Shown here: positions 9,820-21,319 of the stretch, piece after piece
How positions within the stretch are numbered: position 1 is the first letter of the stretch
How the letters are laid out: every line of letters starts with the position of its first letter
Assembly (NCBI GenBank): GCA_947650285.1
Contig: CANTFL010000223.1
Location: forward strand, 62,001 to 126,000
Length of the DNA: 64,000 nucleotides
Direction: 5' to 3'
Origin: Hyaloperonospora brassicae
Taxonomy: Eukaryota; Oomycota; Peronosporomycetes; Peronosporales; Peronosporaceae
The notes under the pieces: generated by a model
What the model was told of the DNA's origin: nothing
The model's input: the letters and a program-made list of their open reading frames with translations, nothing else
Database searches by the model: none
Translations under genes and position numbers: made by a program

Positions 9820-10615
9820 GGGCACCGCTTGACCAATACCCACATCAACCGGCACAGCCGGAGCATAGCGTGTGCGAGTTCGTAACTGTCCTATGGCCTT
9901 GAGCTTGGCGTAATTATACCGAAGCTTTCGTTCTAGACGAACATCTGTCACATCGGAACTTGCTCTGAGAGCTGACACGGTGCTGATGTGTAGTTTCCGA
10001 TGCACTCAGCGAACAAAAGCGTTGTATTCTTCCTTTTGAGATTCACCTGCGAATAAGAGGATGGGTATACCCTTCATCGGTGGAACCGGTGCACCACGTG
10101 ATTGCGTGTCAAGTCGCAACTTGTATTGAATTTGAGTTGTCAAGTGAGGTTGCAGGTACTTCTCGCGAAGTACTTGTCGACTCGCCACCTCATCAGAAGA
10201 TGTTATCTCAACGCCTATGGACCACGTTGCGAAAGAACGACCTGTCGTTTGGAGTATGCGCTCTTCCACACTGAGTGGTGTGAACCGATAGCCACGACGA
10301 CCCTCAAGGGTTTCAGTAATCTGCATACGGCGCTGAGTGCTCTCCTGTCGTTGGATAGTAAACTGTTGTTGCTCATAGAGCGGATCGGTGATGGTAGCAT
10401 CGCCCACGATGGGTGTTTAATGCGGCGTCGATGGTGCGTTAGCTTCGCCACGCTCGGCAAATGAGTTTAGTGCAGTATGAGGCGGTGCCTCTTGCACTGG
10501 TTAGTAGGACATTGTCCTCTTTTCACCATGGATATCGGTATCGCTACCATCATCTACCTCCACATCGATGCCGAGGTAGGAAGAGAGTCGAGGACTCATG
10601 GGATGGTGATGTCAT
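9820..10615 (-). pseudogene. antisense ORF between pol and 3' LTR of element 1, unknown function
   Basis: On the minus strand a coding-like frame starts MTSPSHESSTL (ATG at 10615-10613). After a frame change it passes through an acidic stretch (VDDGSDTDIHGEK), then runs openly from 10407 to 10006 (GRRGYRFTPLSVEERIL, REKYLQPHL, MKGIPILLFAGESQKEEYN). It continues after one stop (TGA at 10006) with VHRKLHISTVSALR and RLERKLRYNYAKLKAIG to about 9820. Below that the frame overlaps the chromodomain in antisense and is no longer convincing. I know no family for it. Similar opposite-strand frames sit at the same place in elements 3 and 4. Confidence 0.55.
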
Positions 10616-10712
10616 GGTGTTTTGGGTTTTGCCAACCGTGAAGGTTGAAGCGCACACCCACCGTCCTCTTCGAGCAAGAAATTCGATTGACGTTTTGTGG
10701 AAACGTCAGTCT

Positions 10713-10724
10713 GGTGGGACAGGG
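10713..10724 (+). other. polypurine tract of element 1
   Basis: GGTGGGACAGGG directly abuts the 3' LTR start. It primes plus-strand DNA synthesis in LTR elements. The tract is short and interrupted by pyrimidines, so the call rests mainly on position. Confidence 0.5.
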
Positions 10725-11252
10725 TGTAACACTGTCACACGTCGACTGGTTGTCGACAATAGGTAGGGTGCACACAAGGGATGGGATCCCCTTTTTATGG
10801 TGATATTAGAACACAGTATCAATTGTTGAAGACTGATGTCTGTCAACCATCGATTACGAGATCTTTTGGGAGGTTTTTTTCGGACATTAGAGAGTAGGTT
10901 GATTAATTTGTATTACGGTGTTCTTTTAGATTAAAAGAAGAAATAAAATCCAGTTCCCATTTTGATCAACATAAGACACGTGCCTTACGAGGCGTCTTGA
11001 TCGGAAGAGCTAGCAACGCCTGTAAAGGTAGCTGATCTTGAGCACTCTGTGCTGTGATTCTCTTGAATCGTTTGGTCCCCCTCGAACAGAGACCGTAAGC
11101 TCTCTGAGCTTGTTGACTCTATGAGTCGGGTTCGTAGGACCAAACCTTAGCTCTCGGATGTCTTGACAATATGAGTCGGGTTTATTGATCAAAAGTTGCT
11201 CGTTGAACGTTAAGACTTCCTCTGACTTAAGGACCTGTGTATCTCCGCTACA
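10725..11252 (+). repeat. 3' LTR of element 1
   Basis: Direct repeat of 1666-2192, from TGTAAC to CTACA. It is followed by GAGTC, the near-match to GAGAC in front of the 5' LTR. Confidence 0.93.
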
Positions 11253-11759
11253 GAGTCAGTCGAAACCGCAGGAACTAGCGGAGAAAAATGAACGGAAAAT
11301 ACTCATGCGGCTAACTCAAGGACTAAGCGAAAGATTCATGAGTATCGAATGCACACGGTAGTTATGTGCTAGAGTCTGAAATCTTCGAAGCCAAAAATAC
11401 AGCGCCGGTCACAGCTGTGGTTCATGGCATACCTTTAGTGGTAGCAAAACCGCGCTAGCCTCGAGAGCAAAATGTTTCAAAGAAGCATGTGATCCAGCCC
11501 CTACAAGCAATGTCGCCTCCTCTCTATGTTCAAGAATAGACAAGTCAGTTAATTGAAAAACGCCATTTGTCTAGAAGCAGGCGAAACTTTAAGCCGTCGT
11601 GGACTGCGCGCCCCTAAGTTTAAAAAATTGCGCTTCACTACATAGGTGCGTGATGCATATGGAGCTCATCTAAACCAAAATTGTCGCCAAATCCTTTTGC
11701 CCGCCGCGTCATCATCTTGAAACAATTCTAGCAACCGAGATTGCTAAAGCACCTGGATG
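11253..11759. other. no gene seen
   Basis: Apart from a Lys/Glu-rich plus frame at 11254-11340 (ELAEKNERKILMRLTQ), which could continue the remnant interrupted by element 1, nothing is recognisable. Confidence 0.35.
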
Positions 11760-11869
11760 GCCGGAGCCCTGGGGTTTGCACAGATGCCGAGGCAACTAGC
11801 TACAACTATAGTAGACACTAAAGCGTCATTCCGGTGGCTAAAAAATTACCCCAGCACGCTCTCGCCTTC

Positions 11870-12317
11870 TTTTGTACCAAAAAAACGCGCCTCAAAATTC
11901 TGGACATCCCGTGATACATCGGTTAAGTACACATCTATTGTCGGTAGCACGCCTGGCAGGGTCCAAATTGAGTTTCTTGGTAGTGACTCGATACGCCGTA
12001 CAAACTTATAAGTCTGAGAATATGTTTTTATGCGTCCATATTTGGGAATGGAGCTGATGCGCCACCGTCCGTCGCCACGAATCTTCGCAAATGACAGCTT
12101 TTAGACGCTCCAGTAGGAATTGTAATGGTCGGGTTAGCCGACGATTGTGCAATTTAAAAGCACTGTAAACAGTAGGCCGGCGTAGACTACCATTAGAAAC
12201 CGTTTGAAGTACTCCCCACGCGAAGCTCTGGTGGATAGGGTGGGCGTAAAAGACCACTCCGTGCTGCATAAGGCTCCATCTTAGCCTAAATTGTTTAATA
12301 TCCGACGCCTTGCTCAT
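11870..12317 (-). pseudogene. C-terminal region of LINE copy A ORF2
   Basis: The frame 12317-12006 reads RPLQFLLERLKAVI, then SWRRTVAHQLHSQIW. This matches copy B (RPLMQHLEAASRTDKW, QRAVAHQRPSQVW at 21319-21200). After a stop it continues with the remains of a Cys/His-rich segment seen more clearly in copy B. The role of this region is unknown; in many LINEs it is a zinc-ribbon. Confidence 0.65.
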
Positions 12318-12849
12318 CCCTGGTAGGCCCCGTTCATAAAAACAAATGCAGCCCGTCGGATCCCTGATTTATCGTACCATACCCACCCGCCACGGGTAAA
12401 CCCCTGCGCTATTTCGTTTTGATATGACTATGCTAATGTGTGTCGATTTGCTCCCACGACGCTACTCCGACACAAAGTGGCCTAGTCATATTTAATACGA
12501 AAAAGAGAGGGATTCAAAAGCGATAAGGCGGACGCCATTCCCATTTCCGATTATATCATTAAGAATAGAAACGCCAATTAAATTGTAGTCGCCCACCGCC
12601 GAAGTTTGGGCTGGGGAAACTTGACGCCCTCTGGATTGAGGGCGGGATTAAACACATATGTGTTCGGGCCCGTCCGCCAAATGTGCAGGTCCGCGATAGA
12701 GAAGGCGTAAAGTAGATTAAGCATCAAGTGCTACAATTTGGCACCCTTCGCATCCCGAATCCACGGATTTCCGGATCAGGCAAACGTCCCTTAAAAATAA
12801 AGGCAACGCTTGTTTATGAGAGAATAGGTGCTACATCGTCCGGTAAGGT

Positions 12850-13203
12850 GGTTTAATATCTAATATCTTTGTCACACGCGGTCCAACAACTGCCTGCATG
12901 TAGCACGAAATAATTAAGGTACGTTAATGTCCAAGCTCGATGGTATATAGCGAGCATCGCCGACGGCTTAAGAAGCATGTCTGGATACCAGGCAAAGAAA
13001 GCTGTCAAAAGTCTGCTTGTGCGGAAATACTGCTCTCGCCGTTGCAGCCATTCATGCATCATTTTACCAGAATCGGTAGATGTGCAGTGGTACGCCCAGG
13101 ACCGCCAAGAACAAATTATACGGGTCGTGAGATTGGGTGAGCAGCCGTAGCGCGTGTTTGGTGCGTTGTGTATGAATGGCCACCTCCACCGAGGTGAGAC
13201 CAA
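12850..13203 (-). pseudogene. post-RT region of LINE copy A
   Basis: In one frame near 13175 this reads VGLTSVEVAIHTQ, matching [13 protein letters not shown] of copy B. Further fragments follow down to 12850 in several frames. No catalytic motif is expected here. Confidence 0.55.
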
Positions 13204-13449
13204 CTTTACCTCCTTTTTTACGCGTGTACCTGTAAACTAGGGCTGATTTTGTGCCGATTTGATAATTTGTAAAGGTTGCATGTGCTTACAATAATTCTTC
13301 TGTCGATTTCCAGTATTTTTGCTGGCCCATGCCGGGATCTCGAATACCGCTGTTGTGAACAGGGTAGACGGTAAGACGACGACGTTGAAAATATTCACAC
13401 GTTTGGCAATACTAATAATTATTGTCGTAGTTATGAACAGCCGCCGACG

Positions 13450-14700
13450 CAGCTTTCGAATTCGAAGCACCCAATTGCGATGCTAACGTTTACCCGTCCC
13501 AATTTCGTATCTCCAGTACCGTCTGGTCTCGCCGGCCTGTAGGACCGAGATGCTGATGAAGTCAAGTAGCCGAATTGCTTAGTATAGGCCAATTGCGCAT
13601 GTAAACCGAACAGAGCGCCATTTTAAAGAATGAGCTGAGCCGTCGATGTCAACTGTCACCCTGTTTCGAAAAAATGGCCGATTCATCAACGAAGTTGGAA
13701 AAATTATGAAAATCTGCTCTGCTGCCTGGTACCGGGAGACCGCAAGTCAGTCAATTGTTGAATAGCATTTCAACATGAGCTCAACCGCTATTAGAAAGAG
13801 GAGAGGGGTAAGCGGGCATCTTTGACGAATGCCCGATACCACTAAAATGGGATAGGATTGTTTATCATTGACGAGAAAGGAAGCCGTCTTCCCTGCATCC
13901 AGCCGGCAAAAAAGCTGGATATAATGTTCGTCTACACCAAATTCTCGTAGAGCCTCGTAGCTATAATCCCTATCGACCGAATGGTAAGCCCTGCGAAAGT
14001 TAAGTTAAAGTATGGCTCGGCTATCGAGAGCCTTGCGAGTCTCATCGTGCCGCGCCGTAGCAAGTTGAGCCATCATCATCATCATTACTAGCTAGTCCAT
14101 CTGCCTTCCATAAACAAAACCCTGCTGCGATAGCTCAATAAGGTGAGGTCGGGATCGCTGCAAGCGAGTAGCTAAAACCTTTGCAAAAAATTTGTACATC
14201 GTTTGCAGTAGGCAAATAGGCCGATAGTTTTTAATATCCGTCGAGTCCCCCTTCTTACGCAAACGGAGAACAAGGACGTTCAGAAAAGTGAAAGGCGGAT
14301 CGGTGCTGTCCAAACTTTAATTGCTGATATCTACGAGAACGAAAGTATCATTCATTCACTTGTATAAGTCATTATTGAGACCGTCGGGACTCTCTAACTT
14401 ATTGCGGATGAGACCTTTAACATCCGTCAGCACTTCCGCGTCCCTGACGCTGGAAAAAGTTCCAGATTCGCAGCATCTGATATTTTGCGGTCGCTGGGGG
14501 CCCGCTAAAATCTTCGGGTGGCCGATGACATGTCTCTTGGCGACGTCGTACGATGACTGGTTCCTAGTACTGTCGACCATTTGGATCATACTTATCAGCA
14601 ACCAACAAGTTCCCGATCGAAGAAGAACTGTGCAGCTGAAGTATGTCCATTCCACTTTCTTCACGCTTTCAACTAGAAATTTGCTCAAATATCCACCGTG
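13450..14700 (-). pseudogene. reverse transcriptase of LINE copy A
   Basis: Fragments in order on the minus strand: SPDGLNNDLYK (near 14360), LRLRKKGDSTDIKNYRPICL (14270-14200), QQGFVYGRQ (near 14100), FNFRRAYHSVDRDY (motif A region), SGIRQRCPLTPLLFLIAVEL (motif B, near 13830). Motif C, normally F-x-D-D, reads FVDE with the last codon at 13682-13684, so the second aspartate is lost. Endonuclease-primed RT would copy LINE RNA at the target; this copy is dead. Confidence 0.8.
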
Positions 14701-14852
14701 ACGGATCCAAGGACCGCTCGAGGCGTTGCCCAAGACGTTAGAGATGCTCGCGGCGTAAGTATTCGACGTTCTACTCAGCCGACTGCAGTCTTGACGTTTT
14801 ATTACACGTAGTTTGGTGATTGCACTTTCGACGCAACCTGGCACATCTCTTC

Positions 14853-15373
14853 TTAGCTCGCTTGCGGACCCAATAAATCCATTATATGCAAAAAAGACAT
14901 TAAAACTTTTAAGGATATTGCAGACCCCCCTTGCCCATCTGCCACAGTATTCATGACCTCGATCAACTCCGCGAGAGCACGTTCAAAATGAGGAGTATGA
15001 ATGAGATACGTCACCCGGCGATGAGTATGAAATGTGACCGACGCGCCTAGGCTCGAGGGTGAAAAAAGACCTTCTGATGATCCGATAGTTGCAGGGGTGG
15101 TGAAGTTAACATCCATAAGACCATATCGACTCAATGAGAAGGGACGTAAAATCTGTCAATACAACTGGCACGGCCACCCTCCCAATAGGTACTATGATCG
15201 ACAAAGTCATCGGCGGTGTCATCATCCGCATGGTCCCGAAGCATCCGCGCTTTAGATAACCCTATGGCGGCGATCATAGTATCAAGCTCTTGACTTTTCG
15301 AATTATTTAAGTGTTGCTGACCGTACCGGTAGATCTCCAAACTGTGCACGCAATATAATTCCTCGGCTACCAT
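14853..15373 (-). pseudogene. APE-type endonuclease remnant of LINE copy A
   Basis: The frame 15373-15131 reads KARMLRDHADDDTADDFVDH, then ASCIDRFYVPSH. This is the C-terminal part of an apurinic/apyrimidinic-type endonuclease and matches copy B (NARVLRDHADDGITNDFVDH). The segment 15134-14853 continues the endonuclease-RT linker in another frame (SGASVTFHTHRRVTYLI-like: LGASVTFHTHRRVTYLI). Confidence 0.7.
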
Positions 15374-15400
15374 GGCTGTATGGTCTTATAGGTTCTAAGC

Positions 15401-17304
15401 AAGAAGGCTGTAAAAAACTTAACGGACCCGCCGCACATTTAGGGCATAAACACTTATTAAAACTTCTCGGTTGAGCATTTGGACAGCGCTCGTGTAGGCT
15501 AAAGGTCCGGCTTCAATGGAGGAGCATGAGACACAGAATGAAGAGTCAATTAAATAGCGACCCTTTGAGTCGAGCAGCCTGTATTCAAATAGGAGAATTT
15601 AGCTGCACTGCAAGATTAATGTAGACTTCATAGGCGAGCCTAGATGCTCTTTAATTCTGCCGCATCCTCTTCCGTTCCCAAACGATTTTTCTTAGAATAC
15701 CACGCGAGCGGGCTTTGTCGTTAAGGCACGCCCTGATATGACGACATCTACCCAACGTAAGCACTCTTTCTAAATCCGCGTATATTTCGAGTGACGTAGG
15801 CCATGTGCCCAATCTGTGTTGTATGACGGTGGTATAAAAAGTTCTGACGGTCTGCAGATTCCCGGGGAAAACGCAGGAGCCCATAAGCATCTACATCACT
15901 AAAAGCTGCGGTCCGAAGTATTGAGGCGTATTGAACCCGTGAGCTGCCCTTAGTACTCAGGTTGTAGCTGCGGTAAAGCAGGTACTTATGAGTGGGGGGA
16001 TTTTTGCGTAATTGCTTAAACAATTGACCACTGTATCTTTTGGAGTATAGTAAGCCGTCTGGTAGCCACTGTTGCTCCTCACTGAAGTTTCGTGACTGCA
16101 AAGTTTCTTCGAAATCACATTAGTTTCTTTGCCACCACCTTGCAACGCGGATATCTCGGAGTCAAACATTACAGCGCAAAGGAAGTTTTGGCTTAAACGA
16201 ATGCACCTGCGTGGGTCAAAGAGACGCATTACTTCATCTGTCGCATAGCTTGAATAAAGAAGGCATATTAAGTTGTCGGAAATATCGATGAGAGGAACTA
16301 GCCTGGACACGACCATCAATGCCTTGCACTGTTGATCTAGCGATCATTTCAGGAAATCGTGGCCGTTTCTGATGTCCGATTTCGGTAATCGCCGAGTACA
16401 GAAAATGAGCTTTATAACGCCAAAAAGCCGTTCATCGGGCGAGGACATGCTCATTAAATCTAACCATCAGTTACTAAGACACACAAACCGGCCCGCATAG
16501 CTATGCAGAATGCCCGGAACCCGGTGTGCTTAATTAAGTTAAGCCTCCACAACTCCGGCGAGGAGTGGGTACGGAGTCGCTGCCGAAGATGGCCATGTGG
16601 AACTGAGAGCGTGCCGCACCTTTGGTTATTTGTCTTAATCAATGCGGTCGTCCTGTTCATCTATCTGAGGCTGACACGGGTTCGCTCCAACCCAACGACA
16701 TTTGACTGTAGCGGGTACTGATGATCCAGAGGACGCAGCATTCCCCGCACCCTGAGGCCCAGCGGTAGGCGCAAGTAATTATTTTCTGCCAAAGCCGGTT
16801 CCTTCGAGCGCAAATACAAATATTCACTCCGGAATATACGCCAGAGATGACTCCGCCGCTACAGATGAAGCAAATCGTCCGTCGACTCCGATTGCACTAC
16901 GAAATTGGTTATGGACTCACACCGGGAGATAGTGTCCCTACGCTACCACCAGTAAGCAGCCGCTGGTCACTAATACTTGGTAAAACGGGGGGAAAGCAGG
17001 CAGGCCAGGCGACCCAACTCCTGGCCGACACTTCTGGCAAGAAGGTTTCGGACTATTGTACTACTCCGACACGAGGCTTCGTTTTCTGTGTGTGAGTATG
17101 CGTATCAATGCTTCCTGCAATATTGAAGAATCAGACGAAGTAGCCACGGGTCTTTATATTTCGCCGCCTAAATGTCATCGATACAAGCCAAAACGCGTGG
17201 AGGCAAAGCAGTCGCCTTTCCTACAGCCCGGTCATACCGTGTCACCATCGTAGGGATAATTTACTGATATTTCACGTGCGCTCACCGCCGTCATTTATTT
17301 AAGA
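15401..17304. other. no recognisable gene
   Basis: Several minus-strand frames (15651-15890, 15748-16101, 15957-16319) overlap in different phases and show no conserved motif. Position suggests the 5' part of LINE copy A, but I could not align it with copy B. Confidence 0.35.
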
Positions 17305-18004
17305 GGAATTACACATATTAGGACACTTTTTATCGGAAATTCGCAGTATAGGACACGTTTTTGTTATCCACAGGATAGGACACTTTTTTTTACCAGCTAT
17401 AAGAGGATTACAAGACGGCGAATGAACCAAGCGCGCGCAGCATTTCTGCGTAACGAAGCGATTCGGGGATGGCTCTTCAAACACGAGCTGGTGTTACTCT
17501 TGATGCACTTCAAGGTGGAAAGCTTCCTGCTGCTCCGCTCGGTGCAGTTTCGACCACCATGTACGTCTCTCATTGTTTAAATGAAAACGAGGAGCTGTTT
17601 GAGGAAATTTAACCCCTATCGGAGATCGACTGACGGGAAGTTACGGTACCCTATTTATGCGTGACCAGGGTGGCAGATTATTGTTGTATAACACACTAGA
17701 GGTCTCGGACTTGAAGAAAGATGGATGACATTGGCAGAAGCGCAAAGATAAGAGTAATTGGGAACGGCAATGGTTCTTGAGTGGTCCTACGACGTGACGG
17801 GTGGGTGAGGATTCTGTAAAAGAAGCAGGTTTGTAGCGATGGGAAAACTGATCTTGAGGTATGATGTCTCGGAGATGATCTTTCGAGACTGCGAGGGGGA
17901 GCTGAAGAGGACTTCCTTGCGTCGCTCGCGAGGCTCAGACCAAAAAGACTAGAAAGTGTCCTATCTTGTGAATAAATAAAAAGTGTCCTATTCCATGTAA
18001 TTTC
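17305..18004 (-). mobile_element. 700-bp internally deleted MULE derivative
   Basis: Bases 17305-17800 are a reverse-complement match to the right end of the MULE (about 34770-35265), nearly identical at the tip. Bases 17805-18004 are a reverse-complement match to its left end (32204-32440). The transposase region is missing, with the junction near 17800-17810. Both inverted termini with the repeated TAGGACACTTTTT motif are kept, so the copy could have been moved in trans. I could not find a convincing 8-10 bp target duplication. Confidence 0.9.
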
Positions 18005-18027
18005 TCATAAATATAACGAAGCGCATG

Positions 18028-18239
18028 TATAGTAATTTATTCTCACTACCCATTGCGCGCGTCTAGCAGCTATTGGTGGGTTGTTATAATGGTATATCAA
18101 TCAATGAGTAGACCCCTGGGTCACTGTAACAATATCACTAAATTTTAAGTGATATTGTAGTGAGAATTTAATACTAAAATTGCTCTATTATCACATTATC
18201 ACAAATGTTAATATTGTGTAATAGCCTGACCCAGTTACA
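18028..18239 (-). repeat. partial LTR related to element 3 LTRs
   Basis: Contains the block CATTGCGCGCGTCTAGCAGC shared by all LTRs of this group, then a hairpin (18129-18158), and ends AGTTACA. Read on the minus strand it starts TGTAACTGGG. The other end is missing; the MULE derivative ends 24 bases away. Confidence 0.7.
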
Positions 18240-19146
18240 GTTCTCTTCTCACTGCAGCGTGGTGTGATTATAAAGCAGCATTCGGCGACAAGATATGATC
18301 ATTTGCTAGGTACATGTATGTAATCAATAACACAATCGATAGCCGGTTATCGCAACCGGCTACGAGTAACAAAAATTCTCCTGTAGCTTTGCTTATTTCC
18401 ATGCTGGTTTATCCTTAATGTCAGGCATTGGTGATCATGTGGTACATTTGCCGGTCAGTGTTGTGATCAGCATTGTGGCTTCATACAGCCTAACCTTTTC
18501 ATGTCAAGGCAATGACGACAAAGAAAATTGGACTCAAATTGCACTGGCAAGGATGACATAGAGCATGAGATTGCTCCCAGCAATATACGCGTACTGCTTG
18601 ATTTTATGATGTTGCATTTCTTATGGCACGTGGCTTCTGATCCTATGCAAGTGCGCACGTAACAGATTAACACGAGTTCCATAGAGTGACTATTGTCGAG
18701 CTCATAGCATTTTAAGCACACCGCTTTGCTTTTAAGCACTTCTTCGTAGCACCGAACATGTCCAACCAATGGCGGGTGAAGCCACCAAGTCCGAAATTAT
18801 CTTTTAGAACACCACCTCGAGCAGCAGCAGATCTGATGTAGATCAATGTTGGTGCACCGTTTGTCGCAAGTCTTCAAGCACACGTGGTCTTTATTATTTA
18901 AATCGATTTGATCAGTGCGCCGTTTGTCGCAAGTCTCGAAGCACATGTGTCCTTTTTCTTAACAGTTCCTGTCATGCAGCTGACAAGCATGCCGTCATCA
19001 GCAATCGGTCATGGGCATGCAACATACTGCGTGACGGTCGACTGGCTACTACTCGGCACAATCCGCTCAACGGTTGATATTTTGCACAGGCGAGAGACCA
19101 ATGATTTACAATGTTGTTGTTTGGTCCCACATTGCCATGCGCATCC
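18240..19146. other. unassigned sequence with a duplicated Cys-x2-Cys segment
   Basis: No gene is recognised. Two near-copies of a 45-50 bp segment (18841-18892 and 18910-18954) each encode C-x-V-C-R-K-S on the plus strand (CTVCRKSS and CAVCRKSRS). This could be a zinc-ribbon from a decayed transposase, such as a piggyBac-type C-terminus, but the surroundings are too eroded to say. The minus frame 18467-18769 is Cys-rich but unsupported. Confidence 0.35.
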
Positions 19147-19588
19147 TGTAACGGGGTAGCCCGTTACATTAAATTTTCATTAAACAATTTGACAATAAAG
19201 AATATTACGTCGAATATTATTTTAACAATATCACAGACATGGTGATATTGCTGAGATGACCGAAGGGTCTTCTCATTGGTTGATATCGTGATGATATCAA
19301 ACCACCAATCGCTGCTAGACGCGCGCAATGGGTGGTGAGTAGACGTCACCATACATTCAGTTATATTGGTATAATTAAGTCAGGACAACAGAAGATTCAA
19401 GGAGTTATAGGACTTAATCATATCAATACAATTTTACTTTTACCAAGAGACTAGTCGGACTACTTAGACTCCTTTACTTCCTCTGTGTTTTCCCAAAAAC
19501 ACCATGCAGGGCACTGTCGACCACTGTCGTCAGTGGAAGTATACTCCGTCCTGGTCAACCAGTACGTAGTCAACAGTGCCCCGTTACA
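19147..19588 (+). repeat. solo LTR of the element 3 group, with 5-bp target duplication
   Basis: It starts TGTAACGGGGTAGCCCG and ends GTGCCCCGTTACA, in the opposite orientation to element 3 and clearly homologous to its LTRs. It carries the shared block (19301-19339) and a hairpin (19226-19250). CATCC stands directly on both sides (19142-19146 and 19589-19593). This is the signature of an insertion later reduced by LTR-LTR recombination. Confidence 0.9.
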
Positions 19589-20580
19589 CATCCATGCAAT
19601 TGTTGGGGCCGCCAGCGAGCACAAGTAGAGCATGACAATGCACCTGGCCGTGTAAGTCCACACAAGACATCTGGTAGCTACGATTATGTATGAATACGAC
19701 GAGCTGTGATGCAGCCACAAAGTGGTCAGCTGTAGCTTGGAATAATAAGAATTCTTTGCAAACAGACGAGAGGCTTGCATCTGATCCTGACGTGGTGGTG
19801 GTGGTGTTCATATCGTATATTTGCACGGTCTTAACTGTGCACCGTAACCTCTTTAGTTTGCTGAGCCAGATATCAGCGCCGGGAGACACGGAGGGTAATC
19901 GTGGCTGGTCCCTAATAATAGAGACATTCTAGGTCGCGGCTCGACAAATCGTGCTGTCGGCCGAACCATAGTACATGATAGGGTCAGACACCCCTAAGCT
20001 GTTGACACAGCCAGTAGTCTGTCGAATGCTATCGCTAAGGCAACAACACCGAGAGTGGGGGAAGTTCCCCTGCTTGACGTGAAGTGCGATCACCGAAGTA
20101 ACTGCAACGCATGGGGAACGCCAACCCGCCGTATTACCTCTCGAGAAGCTCATCCATCTGCAATGGTGGCTGCCATCGGCCGCTTGCGCGACCCCCCGGA
20201 CCTGGACTGTGCGACCGCCGCAGCGGCGACACGTGGCGCGGGGGTACGCCCTTAGTCCGCAGAATGCCCCTGCTAGGTCGCTTGCGCGACCCTTTGCTCC
20301 ACTGCGCCCACATTCAAGACTACAAGTGCAGCTGCTCGAGGCAGAAATCCGACCCCTTTACTTCCCTAGGGAAAGATTCCCTCCGGATTGGCCGCCCCCG
20401 AAGGGGGAAGAAAAGATTGGCTTTTGCTGAAGCCTAAAATGTGGGAATCCCTGATCCCGATGTGTGGCGTATGCCCACAGACCGCGCGTCTTGTGCTGAT
20501 TAGCAAAGAGAGAGAAATATTGTATGACGTTCTATTAACGTGTGATTATGTACAAGATGTCTGAAAGCTTCTCAGCCAGG
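19589..20580. other. no recognisable gene
   Basis: Includes a GC-rich stretch at 20160-20430 with CGCTTGCGCGACCC repeated at about 20182 and 20279. The frames at 19584-19889 and 20111-20437 show no motif. Confidence 0.35.
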
Positions 20581-21029
20581 AAATCAAGTACGGATCCGGA
20601 AGAGTTTCGTGACTACTAACCAAAGAAGCCCCGATGTCTCAGGGTGCTTAGGTAAAAACATCGATGCCGGCATGCGAGAGAGCCCCTTGGACGACAGTAC
20701 TGATACCTCGGTGTTCGCGTTTAGCCAGCGCTCGGAATTGACGTATCCCTGACTCCCAAACACGGGTGACACTATGCGATGTCATGGTCAGCACTCCCAT
20801 GAACACCGCATCGTTTTGCTCCTACCATAAGTAGGTTAGGCACATGGTACTCATGAGAAACCAAATCCGTTTCCAGACGCAGACCCCTGCCGCTGCGTCT
20901 TCCGTGAATCGTTTAAGCAACCGATGTTCCAACCGTGATGAGATAGCTGGGGCTTATCGATTGGCACTGCCGAAATATTGGCAAGCACCAAACAGGTCTT
21001 CCACAGTTTCACCGGTCCAATGACCAATT

Positions 21030-21319
21030 AATTTTGCCTAACACGAACGCGCCTTCGGGCAAGCCCAGAATGTGTGGGACTGTGTTTCTTGAACCCCTCG
21101 ACATGCTCGATGTGCACGACAACTATTGTCGTCATTACGATTCTCATGGTAAAGGTTGAGTTGCATGGTTGCTATACGATAGCAAGTCCACACTTGGTAT
21201 TCTGTGAGCCCATGTGCATGGTCCCAAACTTGAGACGGTCGCTGATGCGCTACAGCTCGCTGCCATTTGTCCGTTCTGCTGGCTGCTTCCAGATGCTGCA
21301 TCAGTGGTCGTAATGCCAC
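21030..21319 (-). pseudogene. C-terminal Cys/His region of LINE copy B ORF2
   Basis: An open frame without internal stop reads QRAVAHQRPSQVWDH, then YQVWTCYRIATMQLNLY and CRGVQETQSHTFWACPKA. The last part fits the zinc-binding reverse-transcriptase-tail motif (C-x-E-T-x2-H-x-F-x2-C-P) of LINE-type proteins. It follows the RT, with a stop-rich gap at 21320-21741. Confidence 0.7.

Larger units (their letters stand above)
1666..11252 (+). mobile_element. Ty3/Gypsy (chromovirus-type) LTR retrotransposon, element 1
   Basis: Two direct LTRs of 527 and 528 bp bound an internal region with gag, protease, reverse transcriptase, RNase H, integrase and a C-terminal chromodomain, in Ty3/Gypsy order. Both LTRs begin TGTAAC and end CTACA. 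The flanking five bases are GAGAC on the left and GAGTC on the right, a target duplication with one mismatch. The pol genes contain many stops and at least two frameshifts, so the copy cannot make its own proteins. A separate 1.86-kb insertion lies in the integrase. Without it the element would be about 7.7 kb. Confidence 0.9.
11760..15400 (-). mobile_element. LINE (non-LTR retrotransposon) copy A, decayed
   Basis: Minus-strand remnants lie in the order endonuclease (15373-14853), linker, reverse transcriptase (14700-13450), post-RT region (13200-12850) and C-terminal region (12317-11870). All are homologous to copy B at 20.6-25 kb. The frame is broken many times. The 5' limit is unclear; frames at 15651-16319 could be the N-terminal part but show no motif. 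Ends were not found, so the limits are approximate. Confidence 0.75.
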
